Origin: Amycolatopsis vastitatis
Lineage (GTDB): Bacteria; Actinomycetota; Actinomycetes; Mycobacteriales; Pseudonocardiaceae
Direction: 5' to 3'
DNA: 64,000 nt
Assembly: GCF_002234595.1 (NCBI RefSeq)
Contig: NZ_NMUL01000051.1
Span: 47,292 to 111,291, forward strand
Of this stretch, positions 1 to 9,116 are shown piece by piece (the first letter of the stretch is position 1; each line of letters begins with the position of its first letter). The notes beneath the pieces are model-generated. The model had not been told where the DNA came from. It searched no databases and saw only the letters and a list, made by a program, of their open reading frames with translations. Both the position numbers and the translations under genes were made by a program.

Positions 1-744
1 GAGCGGGTTGTCCTGGAAGCAGCCCGCCTGGTTCATCTCCTCGTACTTGGCGAAGGCGGTCGCCCACGGTGAGCTCGCGAAGGACGTCTGACCGGCCGCC
101 ATCTTCTTCTCGAAGTCCCGGTCCGGGCCGTACACGAGCGTGGCGGCCAGCGGGTACAGGGCGACCTGGGTGACCCAGTTGTCCTGGATGCCCAGCGCGA
201 ACGCCGGTGTGCCCTTCTCCTTGGCCGCGCGACAGAAGGCGAGCAGCTCGGTCCACGTCGACGGCGGGGCGAGACCGGCCTTGGTCATGGCCTCCTGGTT
301 GTAGATCGCGCCGATGCCGTTGATCCCGTAGATCGCGTTGTACGTCTTGCCTTCGTACTGGGCGACGTCGCTGACGACCTTCGGGAACTTCGTGGCCCAC
401 GGCTGATCAGACAGGTCACGGAGGTAGCCACCCTTGGCCAGGACGGTGACGGTGCCGGGGTTGCCGTTGCCCGGCCACACCGACATGACGTCGGGAGCCG
501 TGCCGGACGCCAGCTGGGTGCGGATCTGCTGCTGGAACTGGTCGGCGCCGCTGGTCGTGAAGTTCACCTTCACCCCGGGGTTGGCGGCTTCGAACGCTTT
601 GACGACGTCCTCGATCGAGCCCTGATCGACCGAGGCGAGCGAGAGGGTCTTGTTGTCGCCGGTACTGGTGGCGTTGGTGCCTCCGCTGCAGGCGACCAGC
701 GCGGCGCCGGTCATCACGGCCAGCAGGACGTGGCGGATCTTCAT
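1..744 (-). CDS. Sugar ABC transporter substrate-binding lipoprotein (3' part beyond window)
   Basis: The first 248 residues are visible and the gene runs off the left edge. The N-terminus is a lipoprotein signal: positively charged start, hydrophobic stretch and lipobox LVAC with Cys19, followed by a Gly/Ser/Thr linker. The mature part reads like a family 1 extracellular solute-binding protein (MalE/UgpB type), for example AFEAANPGVKVNF near the start and a later Trp/Tyr-rich sugar-site region. The ATG at 744 overlaps the TGA of the upstream rhamnosidase (ATGA), so it is the fourth gene of the operon permease-permease-GH78-binding protein. Its role would be to capture a rhamnoside or oligosaccharide for the two permeases. 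The substrate is inferred only from the neighbouring GH78 gene. Confidence 0.9.
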   Translation of the reverse strand, partial: MKIRHVLLAVMTGAALVACSGGTNATSTGDNKTLSLASVDQGSIEDVVKAFEAANPGVKVNFTTSGADQFQQQIRTQLASGTAPDVMSVWPGNGNPGTVTVLAKGGYLRDLSDQPWATKFPKVVSDVAQYEGKTYNAIYGINGIGAIYNQEAMTKAGLAPPSTWTELLAFCRAAKEKGTPAFALGIQDNWVTQVALYPLAATLVYGPDRDFEKKMAAGQTSFASSPWATAFAKYEEMNQAGCFQDNPL

Positions 745-3374
745 GGCAGCTCCTTCGAGAAGGTTGCGGTGACGACGTGGTGGCCGGAGGGCAGCCGGAG
801 GGTGGTGCCGGTCCGGTCCAGCGCTCCTTCCGGGCCGGCGATGCTCTCGGGATCGGTAGTGGGGACTTCCAGCACGGCAGTGGTCCCCGGCGGGACGTCG
901 GCGGTGACGGTGATGCGGTCGCCGTCGAGGGACCAGCCGCAGGCGACGCGGCCCCGGACGGTTTCCTGCTCGGCGCGGGCCCAGCTCAGCGTGCCGCCGG
1001 GCAGCGGGCGCAGCAGGAGCTCGGAGTAGGCGACGGAATCCGGCGCCTGGTCGATGCCGGCGACGCGGCCGAAGAGCCAGTCGCCGACGCTGCCCAGGCT
1101 GTAGTGGTTGAACGAGTTCATCGCCGCGGACTGGAACCCGCCGTGCTCGGTCCAGCCGTCCCAGCGTTCCCAGATCGTGGTGGCGCCGTGGCGGATCGAG
1201 TAGCCCCACGACGGGAACTCCTCCTGCTGCAGCAAGGCGTACGCCAGGTCGGCGCGGCCGTGATCAGCGAGCACCGGGCAGAGCAACGCGACCCCGACGA
1301 ACCCCGTCGTGAGCCGGTTGCCGCGCTTCTCGACGCCCGCGGCGAGGTGGTCCACCGCGGCCCGCACCAGGTCGTCGGGCACGAGGCCGAACGCCAGTGC
1401 CAGCAGGTAGGCGGTCTGGGTGCCACCCTCGACTGCACCGTCATCGTCCACGTAGGACTCGATGAACGCGGCACGGATCGACGCGTGGAGGGCGCGGTGT
1501 TCGGCCGCGACGTCACCCCGGCCCAGCACCTCGGCGGCGTCGGCCACGAGCTGTGCGCTACGGGCGAAGTAGGCCGTCGAAAGCACGTCCCGCGGTGTCG
1601 TGACGTCGATTTGCAGCCAGTCGCCGTAGGAGTTGCCGGTTCGGTGCCGCCAGCGCAGGTCCGGGTTGTGGCGGCGGATGTGCACGACCCAGGCGGCCAT
1701 CGCGTCGAAGCAGCGCTCCAGCACGCGCCGGTCGCCGTAGGTGCGCCACAGGTGCCACGGGACGATCACCCCGGCGTCTCCCCAGGCCGGCGCGGCCTCC
1801 CGCGGCATCGCGACGCGCGGCGCGACGTCGCCGAACGCGCCGTCGGCGTCCTGGCCGTCGACGACGTCGGCCAGCCAGCGGGCGAAGAACGCACTGACGT
1901 CGGCGTTGCGGCTGGCGGTCGGGGCGAAGATCTGGGCGTCGCCGAGCCACCCGAGGCGTTCGTCACGCTGGGGGCAGTCGGTGGGCACGGCCACGAAGTT
2001 GCCCCGCTGGCCCCAGGAGATGTTGGCTTGCAGCTGGTTCACCATCGGGTCGGAGCACTCGAAGCTCCCCGTCCAGGGTGTGTCGTTGTGCAGCACACGG
2101 GCCACCACGTCGTCCGGGGAGACGGGGTGTCCGCTGACTTCCAGGTACCGGAAGCCGTGCACGGTGAACCGCGGCTCGAACACCTCGACCGGCTCGCCGC
2201 CACACACGTAGCTGTCGGTGGCCGTGGCCCGCCGCAGATTCGTCACGTACAGCTCGCCGTCGTCGAGAATCTCCGCGTGCCGCAGGAAGATCCGGTGCCC
2301 GGACGGGGCATCGCGGACGGTGAGCCGCACCCGGCCGACCAGGTTCTGTCCGAAGTCGACCATGCACCGCCCGGGTTCCCGTTCCACGACGGAGACCGGA
2401 GACACTTCTTGCGTGACGCGGATCGGCGGGTCGGGTTCGGCGACCAGCGGTCCCGGTTCGGTGTCGAGCACGGCCACCGGCTGCCAAACCCCAGACGCGG
2501 CCAACGCGTCGACGTGCTCCCCCATCAGCAGATCGGCGAAGCGGACAGCCCCCGGTCGCTCAGTCCAGGCGGCGTCAGTGGCCACCACCTGGCGCGAGCC
2601 GTCGGCGAAGTCGACGACGAGCTGGGCGAAAAAGCCTGGTTGCTCACCGTAGTGGCGCGCAGGCCGGCGCTCGTCGAACCCGACGAACCCGGACCACCAG
2701 CCGTCGGCGACGACCGCGCCGAGCGCGTTCTCGCCGGTTCGCAGCAGCGAGGTGACGTCGTAGGTCTGGTACTGGAGACGGTGGTGGTACTCCGTCCACC
2801 CCGGCGCCAGCTCGACATCGCCGACACGGACACCGTTCAGCGACGCCTCGTACACGCCGTGCGCGGTGGCATATAGGCGGGCCCGCACGGGTTCGCGCGT
2901 CAGCTCGAACTCCCGCCGCAGGTTCAGCGGTGGGTCGCCGAGCGGCTGTTCGTGGTCGGTCGGCGGGTCGAACACCGGCTGAGCGTGGGAATCCCGCCCG
3001 ACCCACACCGCGGTCCAGTCGTCCCGGTGCAGCAGGCCGGTCTCGAACCAGCTCTCCCCCGTACCCGCCGCTGCGCCCGCCTCGTCCCACAGCTCGACCC
3101 GCCAGTGGTAGCGGGTCGCGGAGCCCAGCACCGGGCCGTCCCACGGCACGAGCACGCCGTCGCCGGACTCCCGGCGCCCGCTGTCCCACAGCAGCCGGGC
3201 GGGGTCGTCGAGGTCGGCCGCGCGTTCGGCGGCGGTGATCCGGTAGGCGCTCTGCGCGGCGCCGCGGCGGTCACTCGCCAGCCGCCACGACAGCCGCGGG
3301 CGCGGCTCGCCGAGGCCGAGGGGTTCGTGGCGATGTTCGGTCTGCAGTCCGTAGGGGGTCAGCGTGTCCGTCAT
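741..3374 (-). CDS. Alpha-L-rhamnosidase, GH78, cytoplasmic type
   Basis: 877 residues. The open frame extends further upstream, but the ATG at 3374 overlaps the TGA of the permease gene (ATGA) and begins the family-typical N-terminal beta-domain, so I chose it. No signal peptide is seen. The layout fits GH78: N-terminal beta-sandwich modules up to about residue 400, then the (alpha/alpha)6 catalytic barrel. The barrel holds the acidic cluster CPQRDERLGWLGD near residue 467 and the conserved ATTIWERW near 728, then a C-terminal beta-domain. GH78 enzymes release terminal alpha-L-rhamnose by inversion. Placed between the ABC permeases and the binding protein, it probably hydrolyses rhamnosides after import. 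No rhamnose isomerase, kinase or aldolase gene is in the window, so sugar catabolism must be encoded elsewhere. Confidence 0.9.
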   Translation of the reverse strand: MTDTLTPYGLQTEHRHEPLGLGEPRPRLSWRLASDRRGAAQSAYRITAAERAADLDDPARLLWDSGRRESGDGVLVPWDGPVLGSATRYHWRVELWDEAGAAAGTGESWFETGLLHRDDWTAVWVGRDSHAQPVFDPPTDHEQPLGDPPLNLRREFELTREPVRARLYATAHGVYEASLNGVRVGDVELAPGWTEYHHRLQYQTYDVTSLLRTGENALGAVVADGWWSGFVGFDERRPARHYGEQPGFFAQLVVDFADGSRQVVATDAAWTERPGAVRFADLLMGEHVDALAASGVWQPVAVLDTEPGPLVAEPDPPIRVTQEVSPVSVVEREPGRCMVDFGQNLVGRVRLTVRDAPSGHRIFLRHAEILDDGELYVTNLRRATATDSYVCGGEPVEVFEPRFTVHGFRYLEVSGHPVSPDDVVARVLHNDTPWTGSFECSDPMVNQLQANISWGQRGNFVAVPTDCPQRDERLGWLGDAQIFAPTASRNADVSAFFARWLADVVDGQDADGAFGDVAPRVAMPREAAPAWGDAGVIVPWHLWRTYGDRRVLERCFDAMAAWVVHIRRHNPDLRWRHRTGNSYGDWLQIDVTTPRDVLSTAYFARSAQLVADAAEVLGRGDVAAEHRALHASIRAAFIESYVDDDGAVEGGTQTAYLLALAFGLVPDDLVRAAVDHLAAGVEKRGNRLTTGFVGVALLCPVLADHGRADLAYALLQQEEFPSWGYSIRHGATTIWERWDGWTEHGGFQSAAMNSFNHYSLGSVGDWLFGRVAGIDQAPDSVAYSELLLRPLPGGTLSWARAEQETVRGRVACGWSLDGDRITVTADVPPGTTAVLEVPTTDPESIAGPEGALDRTGTTLRLPSGHHVVTATFSKELP

Positions 3375-4192
3375 CCTTTGAGCCCTCCGGCGAAACCGTT
3401 GATGATGCTGCGTTGCAGTGCGAAGTAGACGACCAGGATCGGCACGATGCTGATCACCAGCGCGGCGAAGATGAGGTTCCAGTCGGCCACGTACTGGCCG
3501 ACGAATCCGGCGATGGCGACGGGCAAGGTCTGCTGCGCGCTGCCGCTGAGGTACAGCAGCGGGGTGAAGAAGTCGTTCCACACCGCCACGGTGTTGAGCA
3601 CCAGCGCCGTCACGGTGACCGGCTTGAGCATCGGCAGCACCACGTGCCGGAAGCCCTGCAGGGTCGTGCACCCGTCGATCAGCGCCGCGTCCTCGAACTC
3701 GCGTGGGACCGCGCGCAGGAACCCGACGTACAGGAACGTCGTGAACGGCACCTGCAACCCGGAGTAGAACAGGATCAGCGCCCACGGCGTGCCGAGCAGG
3801 CCGAGGTCCCGCATCGTCTGGTACAGCGGCAAAGCGGCGAGCTGGAACGGCAGCACCAGGCCGAGCATGATCAGCAGGAACGTCCACCGCGACCACCGGG
3901 CCGCCACCCGGGCCAGCGGATACGCCGCGAGCGCCGAGACGGCCAGCACGACCGCCACGGAGCCAGCGGTGACGAGCACGCTGTTGGCCAGCGCCCCACC
4001 CAGCAAACCCTGCTGCCAGGCCTGTGTGAAGTTGTCGAACGTCGGCGAGGTGGTCGGGGCGATCGGCGATGAGGTATCCGACGGCTGCCGGATGGCGAGG
4101 TTGACCAGCACGTACACCGGGAAGGCGAAGACGAGCCCGACGGCGATCATCACCAGTTCGAGGGTGAGCGTGCGAGCGCGGTAGCGGTTCAC
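3371..4192 (-). CDS. Carbohydrate ABC transporter permease, MalG type
   Basis: 273 residues, about six membrane helices. The binding-protein-dependent permease signature (EAA loop) reads EFEDAALIDGCTTLQGF, the contact point for the ATPase subunit. The C-terminus ends in GGLKG, common for this family. The start is the GTG at 4192, which overlaps the TGA of the preceding permease gene as GTGA; the longer open frame upstream is just the shadow of that gene. No ATP-binding subunit is encoded in the window. In actinomycetes such importers often share one MsiK-like ATPase encoded elsewhere, which I infer here. It forms the membrane channel with the MalF-type partner. Confidence 0.92.
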   Translation of the reverse strand: MNRYRARTLTLELVMIAVGLVFAFPVYVLVNLAIRQPSDTSSPIAPTTSPTFDNFTQAWQQGLLGGALANSVLVTAGSVAVVLAVSALAAYPLARVAARWSRWTFLLIMLGLVLPFQLAALPLYQTMRDLGLLGTPWALILFYSGLQVPFTTFLYVGFLRAVPREFEDAALIDGCTTLQGFRHVVLPMLKPVTVTALVLNTVAVWNDFFTPLLYLSGSAQQTLPVAIAGFVGQYVADWNLIFAALVISIVPILVVYFALQRSIINGFAGGLKG

Positions 4193-5130
4193 GACGCGGC
4201 CTTCTCGGCCCGGGACAGCCCGAAGTACTGCCCCGTCGACGCCACCGAAACGATGATCGTCAGCACCACCGCCAGCGCGATGCTGTAGCCGAACTCCCCC
4301 AGTGTGAAGGCGTCCTTGTAGATCAACGTCGAGAGCGTGTCGGTCGCGTGGCCGGGGCCGCCGCCGGTGAGCGCATAAACCTGGTCGAACAGCTTGAGCC
4401 CGCCGATGATCGACAGCATCAGGTTGATCGTGAACGCCGGCGCGAGCAACGGCCGGGTCACCGACCAGAACCGCCGTACCACGCCGGCGCCGTCGATGGC
4501 GGCCGCCTCGTGGATTTCCCGCGGAATCGACTGCAACCCGGCCAGGAAGATCACCATCGAGTAGCCGGCGTACTGCCACACGATCACGCCCACGACCGAC
4601 CACAGCGCGATGTCCGGGTTTCCCAGCCAGTCCTGCCGCCACGAGCCGAGGCCGACGGCGCCGAGCAGGCTGTTCACCGCGCCGTCCGGGCCGAGCAGGT
4701 TGCGCCACAGGTAGGCGGACACGATGGGCGTGACCAACGCCGGGGCGAACAGGAACACCCGCAGCACGTTGCGGGACTTGATCGTGCTGTTGACGCCGAG
4801 CGCCAGCAGCAGGCCGAGCCCGTTCTGGAGGACCGTGATCGCCACGGCGATCACCAGCGTGTGCCAGATCGCCTGCGTGGCCGCGGGATCGTCGACCATC
4901 TCGGCGAAGTTGCCGAAGCCGATCCAAGAGAAGTCCGGCGACAGGCCGTCCCAGTCGGTGAAGGCGTAGTAGACGCCCCGGGCGCTGGGCACCAGCACCA
5001 CGAACGCGAACAGCAGCAGGGCCGGCACGGTGAACCACCACGGGACGGACCGCCGGCTCGTCCCGCCGCGAGTGCGGTGCGATGGCGCCGCGACGGCGTC
5101 CGCCCGCCGCGGCTTGATGGCGACAGTCAT
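4189..5130 (-). CDS. Carbohydrate ABC transporter permease, MalF type
   Basis: 313 residues with a polar, basic N-terminal tail of about 30 residues and then six predicted membrane helices. The EAA loop is visible as EIHEAAAIDGAGVVRRF. It is the first gene of the minus-strand operon (MalF-MalG-GH78-binding protein). Its ATG at 5130 is preceded by GAGGTGGGCGCCA, giving a usable ribosome site. The control region between it and the divergent LacI gene holds three operator-like dyads, one only about 14 bp upstream of the start, so repression by the neighbouring LacI protein is likely. Transport of a rhamnose-containing sugar is inferred from the GH78 gene downstream. Confidence 0.92.
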   Translation of the reverse strand: MTVAIKPRRADAVAAPSHRTRGGTSRRSVPWWFTVPALLLFAFVVLVPSARGVYYAFTDWDGLSPDFSWIGFGNFAEMVDDPAATQAIWHTLVIAVAITVLQNGLGLLLALGVNSTIKSRNVLRVFLFAPALVTPIVSAYLWRNLLGPDGAVNSLLGAVGLGSWRQDWLGNPDIALWSVVGVIVWQYAGYSMVIFLAGLQSIPREIHEAAAIDGAGVVRRFWSVTRPLLAPAFTINLMLSIIGGLKLFDQVYALTGGGPGHATDTLSTLIYKDAFTLGEFGYSIALAVVLTIIVSVASTGQYFGLSRAEKAAS

Positions 5131-5143
5131 TGGCGCCCACCTC

Positions 5144-5159
5144 GTTTAAACGTTTCAAC
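5144..5159. promoter_or_regulatory. LacI-type operator candidate (GTTTAAACGTTTCAAC)
   Basis: A 16-bp dyad centred on CG with 6 of 7 matching half-site positions, just upstream of the MalF-type permease start. The TTGAAACG half-site recurs at the GH78 start near 11,834 and, less exactly, near 24,700. The central CG is characteristic of LacI-family operators. Confidence 0.6.
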
Positions 5160-5196
5160 GTTGCGGCCACCGAAACGGCCCTGGTCACGGAGCTTT

Positions 5197-5210
5197 GGGT
5201 AACGTTGCCC
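5197..5210. promoter_or_regulatory. LacI-type operator candidate (GGGTAACGTTGCCC)
   Basis: Near-perfect 14-bp dyad (6 of 7 per half) in the middle of the divergent permease/LacI region, about 67 bp upstream of the permease ATG. It resembles the dyad at 5286-5297, suggesting that one repressor binds both. Confidence 0.55.
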
Positions 5211-5285
5211 ATTATTGGGTGCGGACGACTCTAAGAGCCGCTGTACCCCACGTCAAGACGCCTGGTGCCAGGCTTGCATGTGGCA

Positions 5286-5297
5286 GGTAACGTTTCC
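5286..5297. promoter_or_regulatory. LacI-type operator candidate (GGTAACGTTTCC) at the lacI start
   Basis: 12-bp dyad ending three bases before the proposed ATG of the LacI gene at 5301. Such a position would allow autorepression. It also means there is no room for an ordinary ribosome site, so a leaderless transcript is possible. Confidence 0.5.
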
Positions 5298-5300
5298 CGT

Positions 5301-6329
5301 ATGGATCGAGCGGACTCCTCACGGCGAGTGACGATCGTCGACGTCGCGCGCCACGCAGGCGTCTCGACGACGGCGGCGTCGAAGGTGCTGCGCAACGCCT
5401 ACGGCGCCAGCCCCGCCATGCGCGCGAAGGTCCAGCGGGCGATCGAGGAGCTGGGCTACCGCCCGTACGCCGCGGCGCGGGGCCTGCGCGGCCAGACCTA
5501 CACCATCGGCGTCATGCTGCCCGACATCCGCAACCCGTTCTTCCCCGACATCATCGACGGAATCACCGGCACCCTGCGCGACACCGATTACCACGTCCTG
5601 CTCGGTCCCAGCTGCGACAACGAAAAGGACGAAGCCCAGCTCACCGACGCGATGGTCGACCGCGGCATGGACGGCCTCGTCCTCATCGCCCCGGTGATGT
5701 CCCAGGCGCGGCTCGAACGCCTCGCCAAGACCGTCCCCACCGTCGTGGTGGGCCGGCACGCCCGGTCGGCCCATTTCGACACGGTGACCGACGACGACAC
5801 GACCGGCGCCGAACTCGTCGTCGACCACCTCGCCGAGCTCGGCCATCGCCACATCGCCCACATCGAACACCACGAGACCGACCCCGCCCGCCTCGCCGAA
5901 ATGCCCAACGCGGTCCGCGCCGACGGCTACCGGAAAGCCATGCACGCCAGGGGGCTCGAGGTCGACATCGTCTCGACCAGCTACACCCAGGAAGGCGGCT
6001 ACCGCGGCGCCCAGCAGATCCTCGCGCGCCCCCAGCGCCCGACGGCCATCTTCGCCGGGGCCGACATCGTCGCGATGGGTGTGCTGACCGCCCTCAGCGA
6101 GGCCGGTTTGTCCGTACCCGAGGACATTTCCCTCGCCGGCTACGACAACACCAACTTCGCCGCCCTCGGCCCGATTTCGCTCACCAGCGTCGACCAGGCC
6201 GGGCACCACATCGGCACCGACGCCGCCCGGCTGCTGCTGGAGCGCATCGCCGACCGGACCCGGCCGGCGGCCCAGATCAAGCTTTCGCCGACGCTGGTCC
6301 CCCGCCGCACCACCGCTCCCCCACGTTGA
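5301..6329 (+). CDS. LacI-family transcriptional repressor (divergent from ABC/GH78 operon)
   Basis: 342 residues from the ATG at 5301; a GTG at 5265 would add 12 residues but cuts across the operator-like dyad. The N-terminal helix-turn-helix reads TIVDVARHAGVSTTAASKVL, followed by the hinge (YRPYAAARGLR) that inserts in the minor groove. The periplasmic-binding-protein-like sensor domain follows, with the usual IGVMLPDIRNPFF start and the AGYDNTNFA motif near the C-terminus. It is transcribed away from the permease operon and very likely controls it, responding to rhamnose or a rhamnoside. The gene ends 3 bp from the stop of the convergent second GH78 gene. Confidence 0.9.
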   Translation: MDRADSSRRVTIVDVARHAGVSTTAASKVLRNAYGASPAMRAKVQRAIEELGYRPYAAARGLRGQTYTIGVMLPDIRNPFFPDIIDGITGTLRDTDYHVLLGPSCDNEKDEAQLTDAMVDRGMDGLVLIAPVMSQARLERLAKTVPTVVVGRHARSAHFDTVTDDDTTGAELVVDHLAELGHRHIAHIEHHETDPARLAEMPNAVRADGYRKAMHARGLEVDIVSTSYTQEGGYRGAQQILARPQRPTAIFAGADIVAMGVLTALSEAGLSVPEDISLAGYDNTNFAALGPISLTSVDQAGHHIGTDAARLLLERIADRTRPAAQIKLSPTLVPRRTTAPPR

Positions 6330-6332
6330 CCG

Positions 6333-9116
6333 TTAGTTCGCCTCATCGAGGACCCCGGTCGGGAGGGCGGCCAAGGCCTTTTCGATGGCTTCCACGATTT
6401 CGAGGGGCGTGTGGCTCAGCGGATCGCGCAGGTGACGTCCGGGCGTCCACCGAGTCGTGCGGCGAAAGGCGGCGGCCCGGTCGGGATCGATGGAGCTGAT
6501 TGCCGCCAGAACGGTCCGATATGCCTCAACGTCGTCGACGATGGCCGCGAGGTCGCTGTCGAGCCCGAGTCCGGTCCGTGTGCGGCGCGCGCGTGGATGC
6601 TTCTCAGTCCAGGTGTGCCTGCCACTGCCGACCTCGTGCTCGGTCCCGGATGGCAACCGGACTGCGGCTCGGGTGTTGGCCGGTACCTCGATCTCGAACC
6701 GCACGAGGTCCTTCGAGCGGGACCAGCCCGCCGATGCGCGCCCGTACGGCGTGTCGTGCCACGCCGAGGCGTCGTCGAGCGCGTCGAGCAAGGTCGGGAC
6801 GACTCGGATGCGCCGGTAGCCGGGTTCGGCTGGTGCGAGACCGGCCACGCACCGGTGCAGCCAGTCGGCGACCGCACCGAGCGCATAGTGGTTGAACGAC
6901 GTCATCTGGCCCGGGTTGATCGAGCCGTCCTCGAGCATCGAGTCCCAGCGCTCCCAGATGGTCGTGGCACCCATCGTCACCGGGTAGAGCCACGACGGGC
7001 ACTCGGTCTGCACGAGCAGGCGCGACGCCGCATCGGCGTGTCCGGTCGCCGTCAGCGCGTCACAGATGATCGGCGTGCCGACGAAACCGGTGGCGATGTG
7101 ATAGCCGTAAGCCCGGACGAGGTGGCACAACCGCTCCCCCATCGCGTCCTTGTGCGCATCCTCCATGAGGCCGAAGACGATCGCGATGGCGTACGCCGTC
7201 GGCGCGTCCGACACCATCCGGCCCTCGGGCGTGATGTACGTGCCACGGAACGCGTTCGCGATCCGCGCCGCGAGGTCGCCGTACCGGCGTGCGTCTTCCT
7301 CACGGTCCAGCAGCCTGGCGGCCTGCGCCGTGAGGTCAGCCGAGCGGTAGTAGTACGCCGTCGCGACCAGCCCCGGGTCGGTCTTGGCCTGGCCGGGCTG
7401 GTCGGGTGGGGCGTCCGGGTCGAGCCAGTCACCGAACTGGACGCCGCCCTCCCACAGCAGCTTGCCGCCCGTCCGGGCCGTCACCGTGTCCACCCACCTC
7501 GCCATGGCCTCGAAGCAGGCCGGCAATGCGTCCGGGTCACCGAAGCGTTCCCTCAGGACGGTGGGCACGACGGTGATCGCGTCGCCCCACGCGGCGACCG
7601 GCTGCAGCTGGCCCGGCACCTGGGGAATGACTGCGGGCACGACCATCGGCACGACCCCGTTCGCTGCCCGCTGCTCGGCCATGACGTCTTCCAGCCAGGA
7701 GCGCAGGAACGCGTCACAGTCGTAGAGGAACGACGCGGTCGGGGCGAAGACCTGGATGTCGCCGGTCCAGCCGAGCCGCTCGTCCCGCTGGGGGCAGTCG
7801 GTCGGGATGGACAGGAAGTTGCCGCGCATTCCCCACACGACGTTGTCGTGGAAGCGCCGCAGCAACGGGTGCGCCGTGGTGAACCCACCGGTGCGCGACA
7901 TGTCCGTGTGGACGACCGCGGCCGAGACCGCGTCGGGCGAGAACTCTCCGGGCCAGTTCCCGATTTCGACGTACCGGAAACCGTGGAACGTCCAGCGGGG
8001 CTCCCACGTCTCCTCGCCATCGCCGCTGAGGGTGTACCGATCCGTGGCCGCGGCGTTGCGCAACGGCCGGATTCCGAGTTCTCCGTGCTCCAGCACCTCG
8101 GCGTGCCGCAAGGTCACGGTGTGCCCGCGCGGCCCGGCGACGGTCAGCTTGACCCATCCGACGAGGTTCTGGCCGAAGTCGAGGACCGTCTTGCCCGACG
8201 GTGTGGTGAGCACATCAGCCACTTCGCGGTACTCGATCACACGCACGGGCGGGCTCGACCGGGGTTCCGGCCGCACGTCCGGCACATCGACCAGCGCGAC
8301 CGGGTTCCAGTCCTCGTCGTGCCGACGCGCGTCATAGGTTTCGCCTTGGTAGATGCTCGCCGAGACAACCGGGCCCGGCGACCACCGCCAATGCTCATCG
8401 GTGGTGATCGTGGTGCTGGTGCCGTCTTCGTACTCGATCACCAGCTGCGCGGCCGCGGCCGGATGGCCTTCGTAGAACCGTCGTGCCGCGTCACGGAACC
8501 CGAAGTCCTCGGTGTACCAGCCGCCGGCCAGCTCGATCCCGAAGGTGTTGGTTCCCGGACGCAGATGCGAGGTCACGTCGTTGACGTCGTACAGCAGCCG
8601 CCACTGGTAGCTCGTCCAGCCCGGCTTCAGCACCGCGTCGTCGACCGCGGCGCCGTTGAGGCGGACGTCGTAGGCGCCGAAAGCCGTCGCGTAGAGAAAT
8701 GCCCGGCGGACACCGCCGTGCACCTCGAACGTGGCGCGCAGCAGATGGGGTTCGTCCGAACCGGACCCGACGAACGTCGCCTGCCACTCCCCCGGGTCGA
8801 GGAAGCCCGCCGTCACTTCGGTCGGTTCGCTCCACGGCGAGACCGAACCGTCGGTTCCCCGGACCCGTACGCGGACGGCGGCCGCTTCCCGGGGCCGCAA
8901 CGGCGCGAACGGCCACTCGACGAAGACCGATTCATCCCCGTCGATCGACGCGGACACGCGTACGTCCGCGGTGATCAGCTCGATCTCGGCACCCGCCTGG
9001 AGCCAGTTCCCGTCCCGGGACAACGTCTTCCACGACAGCCTCGGCGCCGCGGTGGGCAAGGACGGTTCGCCCGAACCGACGCGGGGAGCCTGGACGGTGA
9101 CGGGGTCACTCGTCAT
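6333..9116 (-). CDS. Alpha-L-rhamnosidase, GH78, cytoplasmic type (second)
   Basis: 927 residues from the ATG at 9116, whose A is shared with the TGA of the upstream MFS gene (TGATG), so the two are translationally coupled. No signal peptide. N-terminal beta-domains lead to the catalytic barrel with CPQRDERLGWTGD and the later ATTIWERW motif, both shared with the first GH78 gene. Unlike that copy, it has a C-terminal extension of roughly 70 residues after the final beta-domain (ending LPTGVLDEAN), rich in Arg and Ala, which I cannot assign. Coupling to an MFS sugar transporter suggests that it hydrolyses rhamnosides entering by that route, possibly smaller glycosides than those taken by the ABC system. 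Confidence 0.9.
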   Translation of the reverse strand: MTSDPVTVQAPRVGSGEPSLPTAAPRLSWKTLSRDGNWLQAGAEIELITADVRVSASIDGDESVFVEWPFAPLRPREAAAVRVRVRGTDGSVSPWSEPTEVTAGFLDPGEWQATFVGSGSDEPHLLRATFEVHGGVRRAFLYATAFGAYDVRLNGAAVDDAVLKPGWTSYQWRLLYDVNDVTSHLRPGTNTFGIELAGGWYTEDFGFRDAARRFYEGHPAAAAQLVIEYEDGTSTTITTDEHWRWSPGPVVSASIYQGETYDARRHDEDWNPVALVDVPDVRPEPRSSPPVRVIEYREVADVLTTPSGKTVLDFGQNLVGWVKLTVAGPRGHTVTLRHAEVLEHGELGIRPLRNAAATDRYTLSGDGEETWEPRWTFHGFRYVEIGNWPGEFSPDAVSAAVVHTDMSRTGGFTTAHPLLRRFHDNVVWGMRGNFLSIPTDCPQRDERLGWTGDIQVFAPTASFLYDCDAFLRSWLEDVMAEQRAANGVVPMVVPAVIPQVPGQLQPVAAWGDAITVVPTVLRERFGDPDALPACFEAMARWVDTVTARTGGKLLWEGGVQFGDWLDPDAPPDQPGQAKTDPGLVATAYYYRSADLTAQAARLLDREEDARRYGDLAARIANAFRGTYITPEGRMVSDAPTAYAIAIVFGLMEDAHKDAMGERLCHLVRAYGYHIATGFVGTPIICDALTATGHADAASRLLVQTECPSWLYPVTMGATTIWERWDSMLEDGSINPGQMTSFNHYALGAVADWLHRCVAGLAPAEPGYRRIRVVPTLLDALDDASAWHDTPYGRASAGWSRSKDLVRFEIEVPANTRAAVRLPSGTEHEVGSGRHTWTEKHPRARRTRTGLGLDSDLAAIVDDVEAYRTVLAAISSIDPDRAAAFRRTTRWTPGRHLRDPLSHTPLEIVEAIEKALAALPTGVLDEAN

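Noticed and set aside
777..2876. 699-codon open frame on the plus strand
   Set aside because: Antisense to the first GH78 gene; no domain, no ribosome site.
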